In this document: positions 36,963-46,933 of the stretch, one piece after another | How positions within the stretch are numbered: position 1 is the first letter of the stretch | Layout: every line of letters starts with the position of its first letter | Source of the DNA: Isotricha intestinalis | Taxonomy: Eukaryota > Ciliophora > Litostomatea > Vestibuliferida > Isotrichidae | Assembly (NCBI GenBank): GCA_023807065.1 | Contig: JAJJLU010003558.1 | Span: 1-53,058, forward strand | Length of the DNA stretch: 53,058 bases | Direction of reading: 5' to 3' | Translations under genes and position numbers: made by a program | Notes under the pieces: generated by a model | What the model was told of the DNA's origin: nothing | What the model saw: only the letters and a program-made list of their open reading frames with translations | Database searches by the model: none

Positions 36963-38181
36963 TTTTTTTAATATATTTTTTTCTAAGAGTTTTTATATTA
37001 GTTTTAGAGTTAATAGTTCATTTTTTATTTATGTTTTTATTTTTTAGTGATGATGTCATTTTAATTTTAATTTTTTAAGATTAATTAAAAAAGTTAATGT
37101 GTTTTTTAATTGATTAGATTTTAGAGTAAATTTAAAAGATTTTAATATTGTCATATTATTTTTTTGATGACTTCATAAAAATAATAATGAAAAATTACAG
37201 AAATTATAGATTAATAAAGAGTTAAAAATCAATATTTGAAAATTGTTTTAAATATTCTATTTTTCATTATCTTTTAACTTTTTTTTAAACTAATATAAAT
37301 TTTATTATATTATTAAATTGAGTAATTCTACAACTTGAATTCAATTAAACAAATCAATAAAAATAACCATAATATTCCTATTTATTTTCATTATCTAAAT
37401 TTAAAAATAACTCCTTGGAGGATGTTGACTATTTCTTTTAACCTCTTAATGATCTTTTCAAGTCATTTCATCTTTTCATCTAAAATTGAATTTAAAAGAT
37501 TTAAAAAAGCTCTTTTAAATTTTTATCCTATAAATATAAACCATAATAAAATATTAATTTTTCAAATGAATTTAATTATCTTATGTTAAATTCATATATA
37601 ATAGATAATTAAAGTGAATATTAAAATATGTTTTAATGTAGTTATTGAATACATTACTTTTGTTTTCTTTATTAAATCATATTCTATTCCTCTTATTAAT
37701 GATATTTCTTTTTAATTTGGAAAAACTAATCAATCATCATAATTATTTTTAATATGATTTTTTTAAGTCTTTTGGTTTTAAGTAATTTTTTTATTAAATT
37801 TTTAGAATCATTATTTTCTTTTTTTATATTATTTAGATTGGAAAAATAATATTTCTTTATCCATTATATTATCTAATTCACCTTTTATTTTATTGTAAGG
37901 TTGGAGCATTTTGTTTTTTCTTATGTTTCTTCCTTTCTATTAATTTTATATTTTTTTTCTAGTTTTGTTGAACCAAAAGGAATTTCATATTTGTAGATAT
38001 TAGATTTATATATAGATTTATAATTTTTCTAGATATATCAATGTATTTTTTGTAATTCAAAATAAATATATAATATCTTTTATTTATTATTATATCAAAA
38101 TATATAAAAAGGAAAAAACAAAAATAAAAAACTAAATAAACACCAAAATAATAAAAAAAGCAAATAATTAAAAAAACTCAT
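36963..38181. other. Gene-poor stretch with possible minus-strand relic and AGATTGGA hairpin
   Basis: 1.2 kb between two same-strand genes. The minus strand reads coding-like pieces in changing frames: NIYKYEIPFGSTKLEKKYKI (about 37940-38001), MLQPYNKIKGELDNIMDKEI (about 37840-37900), ISLIRGIEYDLIKKTKVMYS (about 37640-37705) and LEKIIKRLKEIVNILQGVIF (about 37410-37475). They lie in gene order along the strand, which suggests a decayed gene, but no family is recognised. The plus frame at 37335-37589 starts with TTG and is not called. Confidence 0.4.
37826..37852. other. Stem-loop with AGATTGGA loop, copy 3
   Basis: ATATTATTT (37826-37834) pairs perfectly with AAATAATAT (37844-37852). The loop 37835-37843 reads AGATTGGAA. 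The stem differs from the other two copies. Confidence 0.6.
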
Positions 38182-39717
38182 TCACTTAAACAAAATAACA
38201 ATAACAGAAATATCATCAACATTTTGATTATTTCTGAGAAATTCCTTCCTAGATAACTCACTTAATTTTAAAGCACAAATTTTTTCACCATTAAAAGAAT
38301 TATAACAATCACTAAGAACTTCAGCAACTTTATCATTAGAAAGAAATTCCCAAATACCATCACTTCCAATAACACAACCTAAACTATCACAATTTATTTC
38401 ATTTTCAATAATTTCAGGTTCACTAATAACACCTAATTTTTTAGCTATTAAATCTCCTATTGATCTACTCATTGATAATCCAGGATAATTTTTTCCTTTT
38501 TCAAAAACTCTAAAAGGACCATTTGAATTTATTTTTAAAATTTCTCCTCCTGATTTTTCTATTCTTTCTTTTTCTTCTAATATATTTAATTTATGTTCTT
38601 TACTTAATGAAATTATTTCATTTTTATTTATTAATATTGATTTACTATCTCCTATGTTAACACATATTAATTTCTTTCCACATTGAATTAATTGACAATA
38701 TGTTGATCCACTATCATTTAAATCATAATTTGAATTATTTAATTCTTTTATTAAAGAATTTATCATTTTATATATAAATGAATAATTATCTTTTTTTATT
38801 AAAGAATAAATATCATTTGTTGTTATATTAAAGTGCTTTAATGAAGATAATTTTTTATTTTCATTTTTATTATTTTTTGGAAAATAAAAATGAGTTGAAT
38901 CTTTAAAATATTGAGATATATATATTTGAATAAAAGATGATATAAAATGACCATTATTACCATGACCATCAAAAACACAAAAAATTGAAAAATTTTTGAT
39001 TCCTAATATATCTTGAATAACTAATAATCTATCTTGATTTATTTTTTGAGACATTTCATTATTTTCAATGATTAATCCATTTTTTGAATCTGAATAATAT
39101 ACAGTTTTTTGATTTATTATTTTATTCATTTTTATTATACGATTTACTAATAATACACTCTTTGTTTTTGGTTTTGACATTATTTCTGTTTTTGTTATAT
39201 ATTCTTTATGCTTTTTTGGAGTTAAATGAATATTTGTTTTGTTTATTAAAGATTTTTTTTTATATAAATTTTTTAAATCTGTTTCATTGTGAATATTAGT
39301 AAATGAATTATTTCTTTTATTTAATAATTTTATTTTTTTATTTGATTGGTTTATACTCATATAATTCTTTAAATTATTATCTTCTGTTTCCTTTTCATTA
39401 AGTAATTTTTTACTATTTGATTTTATTAAATTTTGTAATGAGAAATTTTTCTTCAAAAAATGTGTTTTATTTGTTTTTAAATTATCATTACTATGATTAA
39501 ATGTTGATTCATCTATTTTATTTAGGTAATTTTCTGTTAAATTATTTTTTGGAGTTTTTCTGTGTGGTAGTGGGATTAAAGGTAATTTTACTTTTAAATC
39601 TAAAGTTTCTGATATTTTAAAATTTTTTTTCATTGTTTTTTTATTATCAAGAATAGATTTAGTATATATAATTTTTTCTTTTAATTTCTCTGACTTATTT
39701 TCATTATCTACAGACAT
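38182..39717 (-). CDS. PP2C-type protein phosphatase, 511 residues
   Basis: Residues 1-200 are a basic, Ser/Asn-rich disordered region. The PP2C (PPM) domain covers about 205-511: INQDRLLVI, FCVFDGHGNNGH (about 248), DSGSTYCQLIQ, CVNIGDSKSIL, LSKEHK, GLSMSRSIGD, GVISEPEI, IGSDGIWEF (about 450) and NVDDISVIV (about 499). The metal-binding Asp residues are all present, so it should be an active Mn/Mg-dependent Ser/Thr phosphatase. It ends in TGA, the only TGA stop among the intact genes. The domain is already complete at that point, so TGA does act as a stop here. It is head-to-head with a second PP2C gene. Confidence 0.92.
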   Translation of the reverse strand: MSVDNENKSEKLKEKIIYTKSILDNKKTMKKNFKISETLDLKVKLPLIPLPHRKTPKNNLTENYLNKIDESTFNHSNDNLKTNKTHFLKKNFSLQNLIKSNSKKLLNEKETEDNNLKNYMSINQSNKKIKLLNKRNNSFTNIHNETDLKNLYKKKSLINKTNIHLTPKKHKEYITKTEIMSKPKTKSVLLVNRIIKMNKIINQKTVYYSDSKNGLIIENNEMSQKINQDRLLVIQDILGIKNFSIFCVFDGHGNNGHFISSFIQIYISQYFKDSTHFYFPKNNKNENKKLSSLKHFNITTNDIYSLIKKDNYSFIYKMINSLIKELNNSNYDLNDSGSTYCQLIQCGKKLICVNIGDSKSILINKNEIISLSKEHKLNILEEKERIEKSGGEILKINSNGPFRVFEKGKNYPGLSMSRSIGDLIAKKLGVISEPEIIENEINCDSLGCVIGSDGIWEFLSNDKVAEVLSDCYNSFNGEKICALKLSELSRKEFLRNNQNVDDISVIVILFK

Positions 39718-39960
39718 TTTATATTGAATAATATTTTAATATGAATGATTTAAAAATTTAAAAAATAAATGAAAAAAAATATAAAAGAAAAATAAAATCT
39801 CAAATTTTATTTAGTCTTTTTTATTTTTTTAAATTAATATTTAATTAATTATAATGAATCATTAAAAATTATAAATTATATTTTGAAGAATAAAAAAAAA
39901 ACATTAATTTAATTTTTATTCATAGCATAATAATTAAAATCAAATACAAAAAAATTCAAA
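39718..39960. promoter_or_regulatory. Shared divergent spacer of the PP2C pair
   Basis: 243 bp between the starts of two head-to-head PP2C genes, nearly pure A/T, with A-rich leaders in front of both ATGs. It must contain both promoters. No defined motif is visible. Confidence 0.4.
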
Positions 39961-42225
39961 ATGTCAAGTCAATTATTTATAAATAATAAAAATAATAGAA
40001 CAAAAAGTAATGAAAGAACAAGACATCCAAAATCAAATTCTCCTATTTCAAGACCATCATCAAAACATATATCAAAAAACCAACTTCATAATAATAATAA
40101 TATAATCCATAATGATCATCATCAAAATATAATAGTAAACAAAATAAATCTTCAAAAAGGGCAAATTCAAATTGAAGGAGAATTAAATTTTCAGAATAAA
40201 AATCAAAAACAAAATAATCAAAATAAAGGAAAAAATGTTGGTCATAATGCATTTGAATTAATGAGTCAAAATAATTCAAATTGTAAAATAACAAGAAAAG
40301 GAAATTTTAATATATCAAAAAAAAAATTAATAAATAATAAAGTTCCAAGAAAATCTCCTCTTCCGGTTCCTAAAAATTATAAACCAAAAAATAATTTATT
40401 AAACTTTCAAAAAAAAAAATATTCAAATAATTTAAATAATAATAACTCAGGTCATACTCATGCAAAAAGTGTGAATGTAAATAGTACAAATAAATTATTA
40501 TCAAGTAATAATAATAATCAAACGAATAATACTTATAATACTTTTAAACAAAAAAATAATTTAAATAATAGAAGTTTAAGTCCAATGACAAGAATAAAAG
40601 AAAACACTCCTAAATTATCTCCTAATTTTTTAAAAACTAAATTAATAAGTAAAAGCCCAAATCCAATAGGAAATATAATAAATAAATATAAAAATTTCCA
40701 TTTAGGAAGTTCAACAAGTGGAAATTCAAATTCAAATTCAAAAAAACAAATATTAAATAATTCAAATAGAAATATAATAAAAAAAGCAATTCATAATAAT
40801 AATAATAATATAAAAAGAGTAAATAATGTAAATATACATCCAAATAAACAAATGATAATTTCTGGTGATTTAACACAAGATTCAACAAATAATAGTAAAA
40901 TAAATATATCTAGAAGTGGAAATATTAGTATGAATAAAAATAATATTAATAATAAAAAAGACAATAAATCAAAACAATTAAAAAATCATTCAAATAAAAA
41001 TAATATAAATGAAACAAAACATAATAATTCATCAAATAATATTATTAATAATCATTCAAACAATTCTTTAAATTCAAATACAATTGGTCAAAGTGATAAA
41101 GATTCTTTGACAATAAGTCAACAAATGCAAAAGACAACAAAAGAAGGAATGACAGAGCGAAGTCAAAATAATAATCCAGAAAGTCCTAAAAATATAAAAA
41201 TAGAAAAAGAAGAAAAAAAAGAATTTCCGATAAAATTAAATCAAAGAAGTAATTCTCAACCTCAATCAAACATAATAAAGAACATTGAAAAAACTGAAAA
41301 AATTGAAAAAATTTCAATAAAACCAGAAAATAAAAAAATCCAAAAAAAAATAAAAAATATGCACACATTTACCCATGTAGGATTCGATGGAGAGCAAGAC
41401 AAAGAGAATAATCAAGATTCCTATTTCATATATAGTAATTTTGCAGGAAACAAATTATATTATTACATGTCAGTATGTGACGGTCATGGAGTGGAAGGTC
41501 ATTATGTATCGAATTTCATAAAAGAGATTCTTCCATCTACTTTAAGCAATAATTTACAAGGTAAGAACATATTAAAGAATACAGAAATAATTCACGAAAT
41601 AATAACAGAAGTATTTTTAATGGCAAACGAACAATTAATAGAAAATGAAAATATAAATTCAGCATTTTCAGGATCAACATGTGTATCAGTAATATATACC
41701 CCAGAGAGATTAATAAGTGCAAATATAGGAGATTCTCGAGCAGTATTAGGAAGATATGATAAAGAGAGTGGAAAATATAAATCAATTGATTTAACACGTG
41801 ATCATAAACCTACAGAAGAAGATGAAGCAAAGAGAATAATTGATAATGATGGAAGAATTCAACCTTTCATTGATGAAGGAGAATTTATTGGTCCTAGTAG
41901 AGTATGGGTTAAAGAAGATGATGTTCCTGGTTTAGCTATGACAAGAAGTTTTGGAGATCGTGTTGCTGCCACTGTTGGTGTCATTTCTGAACCAGAAATC
42001 AAAGAATGGGATTTGCAAAATGATGATAAATTTCTTATTGTTGCTAGTGATGGAATTTGGGAATTCATTTCTAGTCAAGAATGTGTTCAGTTTGTCAGTC
42101 AGTTCTACGAAAATAATGATATTAAAGGATGTGCACAGTTCTTGTATGAAGAAAGTAAAAAAAGATGGATTGCTGAAGAAGAAGTTGTTGATGATATCAC
42201 TATGATTTTAGTCTTTTTTGAATAA
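39961..42225 (+). CDS. PP2C-type protein phosphatase with Asn-rich N-terminus, 754 residues
   Basis: Residues 1-455 are disordered, basic and Asn/Ser-rich, with SP-containing motifs (SPISRPSSK, SPMTRI, SPNPIG) that look like kinase sites. The catalytic domain covers about 458-754: HTFTHVGFDGEQDKENNQDS, SVCDGHGVEGH (about 504), SAFSGSTCVSV, SANIGDSRAVLGR, LTRDHKP, GLAMTRSFGD, GVISEPEI, VASDGIWEF (about 694) and VVDDITMILVFFE at the end. All metal ligands are kept. It is a paralogue of the divergent neighbour, but its catalytic part is closer to the PP2C consensus. Codons are A-ending to about 41790 and T-ending after it. Confidence 0.93.
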   Translation: MSSQLFINNKNNRTKSNERTRHPKSNSPISRPSSKHISKNQLHNNNNIIHNDHHQNIIVNKINLQKGQIQIEGELNFQNKNQKQNNQNKGKNVGHNAFELMSQNNSNCKITRKGNFNISKKKLINNKVPRKSPLPVPKNYKPKNNLLNFQKKKYSNNLNNNNSGHTHAKSVNVNSTNKLLSSNNNNQTNNTYNTFKQKNNLNNRSLSPMTRIKENTPKLSPNFLKTKLISKSPNPIGNIINKYKNFHLGSSTSGNSNSNSKKQILNNSNRNIIKKAIHNNNNNIKRVNNVNIHPNKQMIISGDLTQDSTNNSKINISRSGNISMNKNNINNKKDNKSKQLKNHSNKNNINETKHNNSSNNIINNHSNNSLNSNTIGQSDKDSLTISQQMQKTTKEGMTERSQNNNPESPKNIKIEKEEKKEFPIKLNQRSNSQPQSNIIKNIEKTEKIEKISIKPENKKIQKKIKNMHTFTHVGFDGEQDKENNQDSYFIYSNFAGNKLYYYMSVCDGHGVEGHYVSNFIKEILPSTLSNNLQGKNILKNTEIIHEIITEVFLMANEQLIENENINSAFSGSTCVSVIYTPERLISANIGDSRAVLGRYDKESGKYKSIDLTRDHKPTEEDEAKRIIDNDGRIQPFIDEGEFIGPSRVWVKEDDVPGLAMTRSFGDRVAATVGVISEPEIKEWDLQNDDKFLIVASDGIWEFISSQECVQFVSQFYENNDIKGCAQFLYEESKKRWIAEEEVVDDITMILVFFE

Positions 42226-42348
42226 TGATTTTTATTTTATTATAATATATAATTATAGTTTTTTTATTTAGAAAATGGTTAAAATGGGTTTTTTTTTATG
42301 CATATATTTTTTTTAAGTAATATTTTTACTTTAATTAAAAAAAAAATA

Positions 42349-43911
42349 ATGAAAACTGAAAATTTAGATAATGAAAATTATATATCTTATCAAGAAAATG
42401 AAGAAAATAATAATGAAGAGTCATTGGAAAGAATAGAAGAAAAAGAAAATAAATATAAAGCAAAAATAAAGCAATTAGAAAGTGAATTAGAATTAGAAAT
42501 AAAAATAAATAATTCAATAAAAAGAAAACCAGAAGACGAAGAAAAAATATTAAAAGTAAAAAAAAAATATAAAAAAACAGAAGAAAAATATAATAAATTA
42601 AAATTAACAAATGATAGACAAAAACAAGCAATTGAGTATTTAACAAATCAATTAACAAATACATATAAATCAAATAGAAAATTAGATGATATAAATAAAA
42701 CAAAAGAAAATAATAATCAAAGTGATAAAAATATAAAAAAAAAGAGTAAATTAGATGAAGAATTAGAAGAATTACAAAATTTAAAAAAAGAAAATGAAAT
42801 AATGAAAGAAAATTTAGAAAGAACAGGTGATTATAATAAAAAAATAGAATTAGAAGATAGTTTAAAAGAAAAAAAAGAATTTATACAAAGTTTAAAAGAT
42901 GAAATAAATATATTAGATAATGATTTAAAAGAACATGAAATTTGTATTCAAGAACAAAAAGAATTTAATGAAAAAAAAGAAAAATTAAAAAATGAGATTA
43001 AAGAATCAAAAGATAATAATAAAAATTTAAAAAAGCATTTAAAAAAAAAATTAAAAAAATTAAATGCATTAATGTTCGGAGAAGAAATAAATGAAGAAAA
43101 AGAAAATGAAGAACTTGGTTATTATGAAAATGAAGATAGGGAAAGTTATTATATGGATAAAAATCTAAGAATAATAAAAAGAAAAAAAAAAGATAATAAT
43201 GAAGATAAGAATAATAGTAATATAATAGAAAAAAAACCTTTAAAAAAAATAAATTTAAAAACAGTTGAATCAAAAATAAAAAATTCAATGATTAATTCTA
43301 TTATAACTGAAGAATTTAAAAAAAAATTAGAAGAAATTATGGGTTTTGATTCAGAACAATTGATTAAAAAAATTAAAGAAGTTGAAAATAGAAGAAAAAA
43401 ATTGGAAATTAAAAATAAAAAAGAATTAAATGAATTATATTCAAATTTAGATAAATTAGAAGAAGATAATGAAGCTATTGAAGATAAGAAAAAAAAATAT
43501 GAATCTGAAAATAAAATATTAGAATTTCATTTAAATAATTTATCGAAAAGACAAAAAGAAAATCAAAAAAAAATTATTGAAAGTCAAAATCAAATTGATT
43601 TTTTAAATAATAAATCAAAAGAAAAAGAACAAGAAATTAAAATTTTAACTAATAGATTAAATACTTTAAGAAGAATGGTTGCTTTTGGAATTAATCAAGA
43701 TCCAAATGAAAATAAAATAAATGAATATATTCAAAAAGTTTCTAGTGAAAAAGAAAATTTAAAATTAGAAAAAAAGAAGAAAAAATATAAGAAAATTGAA
43801 GATAATGATAGTCAATTCTTTATTACTGAAAATAATAATAAATTAAATGATGAAGTTAATGATAATAATAATAATATTGATAATAATAATGATAATATAA
43901 ATGATAATTAA
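42349..43911 (+). CDS. Coiled-coil protein, about 520 residues
   Basis: Two in-frame ATGs exist. The one at 42298 would add a hydrophobic leader (MHIFFLSNIFTLIKKKI) that begins 72 bp after the PP2C stop. The ATG at 42349 has the A-rich leader seen elsewhere and is preferred. The protein is an almost continuous Lys/Glu coiled coil with a break near residue 230-320 (LNALMFGEEI, RESYYMDKNLRI) and a segment GFDSEQLIKKIKEVENRRKK. The end is Asn/Asp-rich. The TAA stop is followed in frame by eight codons reading LTNNQEEV and a second TAA. No family is recognised. Confidence 0.8.
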   Translation: MKTENLDNENYISYQENEENNNEESLERIEEKENKYKAKIKQLESELELEIKINNSIKRKPEDEEKILKVKKKYKKTEEKYNKLKLTNDRQKQAIEYLTNQLTNTYKSNRKLDDINKTKENNNQSDKNIKKKSKLDEELEELQNLKKENEIMKENLERTGDYNKKIELEDSLKEKKEFIQSLKDEINILDNDLKEHEICIQEQKEFNEKKEKLKNEIKESKDNNKNLKKHLKKKLKKLNALMFGEEINEEKENEELGYYENEDRESYYMDKNLRIIKRKKKDNNEDKNNSNIIEKKPLKKINLKTVESKIKNSMINSIITEEFKKKLEEIMGFDSEQLIKKIKEVENRRKKLEIKNKKELNELYSNLDKLEEDNEAIEDKKKKYESENKILEFHLNNLSKRQKENQKKIIESQNQIDFLNNKSKEKEQEIKILTNRLNTLRRMVAFGINQDPNENKINEYIQKVSSEKENLKLEKKKKKYKKIEDNDSQFFITENNNKLNDEVNDNNNNIDNNNDNINDN

Positions 43912-44090
43912 TTAACTAATAATCAAGAAGAAGTTTAATATTATTTATTATATAAAATGTAAAATAATATGATTTTAATTTCTTCTTTATATAAAAAATT
44001 AAAATTCATAAATTCATAAATTATTTTTCACAATAAATTTTTAAATGAAAAAAAAAAACAAAACAAAAATTAATTTAACTTACTAGCATT

Positions 44091-45926
44091 TTAAAAACTT
44101 AAAATTTTATCAAGAAGTGACATATTATCATAAGGTAAATGTTCTTCCATAAAAACATTGATAATATCACTAAAGCAAATACAACTATTTTCATAAGGGT
44201 CAATTTTATCTAAAAATTTATCAGTAAATTGAGGAATACCTAATTCTTTCATTAATTCATTAAATTGTTCTTCATTGATTAAACCATCAGAATCATCATC
44301 ATATTTAATAAAAATATTAGAAATCTTTTCTAAATAATCTTTTCTTAATTCAATTTGAATATCTGAAATCAAATGAACAAAATCAGTATAAATAATATTT
44401 AATTTAACTGTTGAATTATTAGCATTTGATAAGAAATTTCTTTTATCTTCTCTAGTCATTAAATATTCATAACCTTTTTCTATATTAAATTCAATATATT
44501 TTTGATCTTGATTATTTGCATTTTTAATAAATTCTACTATTTTATTATATGATATTTCATTATCTTCTGGAAAAAGAGAATCTAATATTTTTTTCCAATC
44601 TTTATGTGTTAAAAAAGCATTTTTTTTCTTTTTAAAAAGTAAATCTATTTCTCTTGAAACTTTAAAAGGATTTTTTTGCTTTATTAATTCTAATAATATA
44701 TTATCACATGATTTTCTTAATTCTTCTATTAAATCTGATGTTGATTCTTCTATTTTGTTTTCTATTATATTTGTAAATAATTTTATTTCTGTTTCTTCAT
44801 CTGTAAAATAATTTAATCCCATAAATATTTGTTTTTCCCAATATTGAGAAATATTTTTTAAACCATATTTTGTTTGTAAATAAGTTGAAACTGATGTTGT
44901 TAATGTTTCTTTTGGTAAATGATTTTGTTGATTTTTTTTATTTATATCTTTATGAAATTTAAATATATTTTTTAAAAAATTTATTAATTGTTGTTTTGTT
45001 ATATTTATATTATCATTATCTGCATAAAATTTAGATTGAGTTTTATTATTTCCTTGAATATTTATTTTATTATTATCATTATAATTTTCTTCTTTTTTTT
45101 CTTCAAATATTTCTTTATTTGAGTCTTCTTCAATATTTAATTTATTTTCATCTTTTGATTTTGATAACTCTAAATTAGAAAAATTCAGAAGATTATTAAA
45201 TAATAAATTTTCATTCTCAATAATTTTCTTTTTTATCAAATGTAAAATGTTATTTAAAGAATCAACATTTTCATTATTATACTTTAAAATATTATTTAAA
45301 ATTTCATTTGTTAAAAAATGATAAATGTTAATTTTACTTTTAATAGTATAAATATTAAAAATTTGTTTTGGTTTCTGAATATTAGAATTAATGATTGAAA
45401 CTTCATCTTTTAATTTTTGTTGAAATTTAAGATTAAAATCATTATCATTAAAGAATTGAATTATTTCAGTAAAACTTTCAATTTCATCATTTAAACTTAT
45501 ATCATTATTAAATTCCATTTTTGAATAATCTCCTGTAATATCATTATTTTTATTATAACTACTTTTTCTTAAAGTAGAATTTAAAGAGTTAGAAATTGTA
45601 TCATTTGTATTTTGTCCATTTAATTTATTTAAATTTGTTAAAACAGATAAAATTGCAATGGCATTTTCTTGATTTGATAAATCAATTTGTAATTCTTTTA
45701 ATTGGGGAATTGTACTTAAAGAATTTGCAACTTCTTCATAATTTATAAAATTATTTTTTGTTAAATTTAAATGAGTTAAATTTATAAATTTACTTAAATC
45801 AGGAGGTAATGATGTTAATTTATTATTTGATAAATCTATTAATGTATATTTTTCTGGTTCTTTTATTTCATTAAATATATTATCTTTATCAGTAATTTCT
45901 TTTCCTATCATTATCAAAGACGACAT
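44091..45926 (-). CDS. Leucine-rich repeat and EF-hand protein, 611 residues
   Basis: Residues about 27-110 carry three leucine-rich repeats (YTLIDLSNNKLTSLPPDLSK, LTHLNLTKNNF, LKELQIDLSN). A long helical middle follows with an acidic Asn-rich insert. Near the C-terminus is an EF hand (IKYDDDSDGLINEEQFNEL, loop about 539-550). Its twelfth loop position is Gln rather than Glu, which usually weakens calcium binding. A second EF-like helix pair follows (KIDPYENSCICFSDIINVF). LRR plus EF hand suggests a cytoskeletal or ciliary calcium-linked scaffold; no named orthologue is assigned. Confidence 0.85.
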   Translation of the reverse strand: MSSLIMIGKEITDKDNIFNEIKEPEKYTLIDLSNNKLTSLPPDLSKFINLTHLNLTKNNFINYEEVANSLSTIPQLKELQIDLSNQENAIAILSVLTNLNKLNGQNTNDTISNSLNSTLRKSSYNKNNDITGDYSKMEFNNDISLNDEIESFTEIIQFFNDNDFNLKFQQKLKDEVSIINSNIQKPKQIFNIYTIKSKINIYHFLTNEILNNILKYNNENVDSLNNILHLIKKKIIENENLLFNNLLNFSNLELSKSKDENKLNIEEDSNKEIFEEKKEENYNDNNKINIQGNNKTQSKFYADNDNINITKQQLINFLKNIFKFHKDINKKNQQNHLPKETLTTSVSTYLQTKYGLKNISQYWEKQIFMGLNYFTDEETEIKLFTNIIENKIEESTSDLIEELRKSCDNILLELIKQKNPFKVSREIDLLFKKKKNAFLTHKDWKKILDSLFPEDNEISYNKIVEFIKNANNQDQKYIEFNIEKGYEYLMTREDKRNFLSNANNSTVKLNIIYTDFVHLISDIQIELRKDYLEKISNIFIKYDDDSDGLINEEQFNELMKELGIPQFTDKFLDKIDPYENSCICFSDIINVFMEEHLPYDNMSLLDKILSF

Positions 45927-46180
45927 TTTTTTATTTTTTTATTAAAATAAAAAGACTTATTTAAAATGAATTTATTTATAGATAAAATATTTTAAAAATT
46001 AAATTTAAACTTTGGAAATATACAAATATATTAAAAATATTCAAATGATTACATAAAATTAACAATTTGAGATTTACATTTGTATTATCATTAAAAGCTA
46101 AAATTAAAAACTTTAACACTAACACAAATTTTAATCCAATAATACTTTATCAATAATTACAACAAAATTAAAAACAAATA

Positions 46181-46435
46181 TTAAATCATTTCAGAGTTTT
46201 CAGTGTTTGATACAATAATAATATTTTCATTATATTGAAAAGTTTTAAAATTCTTAAAATTCTTAAAATAAAACATATTATCTTCATCTTCTAAATCGAT
46301 TTCAGATAAGGCGATGTTCATCCTATTTAATAAATTATTATCTACATTTAAAAATTGAATCGGTTTTTTAGATTTTAAAATTAAACCAACTGGTCTTGAT
46401 TCTGGAACTGAATTTGCTTTTACAAAAGTATTCAT
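46181..46435 (-). CDS. Small hypothetical protein, 84 residues
   Basis: MNTFVKANSVPESRPVGLIL begins the protein, and LNRMNIALSEIDLEDEDNMF lies in the middle. Its mixed composition is less biased than random AT-rich frames here. No TM segment or known domain. It sits upstream of the LRR/EF-hand gene on the same strand. Confidence 0.6.
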   Translation of the reverse strand: MNTFVKANSVPESRPVGLILKSKKPIQFLNVDNNLLNRMNIALSEIDLEDEDNMFYFKNFKNFKTFQYNENIIIVSNTENSEMI

Positions 46436-46497
46436 TTAATTTTTTTATAATAATAATTTATTATTTCATCAATTTTTTTAATTTATTTTTTAAAGAA

Positions 46498-46933
46498 ATG
46501 TTTTTTTCTTTTTATTTAAATCATAAAAATTTTGAAGAAAATAAAACACATTATTCAAAAATTATTTTTATTTGTTTCTTCTGCTTTTAAATCTAATCAT
46601 ATTAATAGTAATATTAACATTTATTATTATAATAAATTAATATTTGTTTTTCATATAAATGAAAAGTTAGAAGATATAATAATAAAATTTAAATTATTAT
46701 ATAATATAATAAAAAGAATGTGATTTAAAATAATAATTTCTCTAAGTGGAATATTATCTTTTCCCACAATTGAATATAATTTTCATTTTAGAATATTTCA
46801 TGAAAGAATATTATTTTTTAATAATATAAAGAAATTGTTAAAAAAACAATGTAATTTCATACTTTTATAACTTTTAAAAATAATATTGAATTTTATTTTA
46901 TTTAGTAATAGGCTGATTTTTATTTATTTTTAA
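46498..46933 (+). pseudogene. Broken gene for a small, partly hydrophobic protein
   Basis: ATG at 46498 starts MFFSFYLNHKNFEENKTHYS. The sequence then continues better in another frame (KLFLFVSSAFKSNHINSNIN ... NEKLEDIIIKFKLLYNIIKR), so a frame break lies near 46560. That second frame runs from 46532 to 46933 with only TGA at 46721 and TAA at 46868 inside, far fewer stops than such composition gives by chance. Downstream pieces include SLSGILSFPTIEYNFHFRIF. It looks like a recently decayed gene for an unidentified protein. Confidence 0.45.

Noticed and set aside
37335..37589. Plus-strand frame of 84 codons
   Set aside because: It starts with TTG, and its minus strand carries more protein-like pieces.
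38182..39717. TGA at the end of the PP2C gene as a Trp codon
   Set aside because: The PP2C domain is complete at that point and the following codons are T-rich noise, so TGA is a genuine stop.
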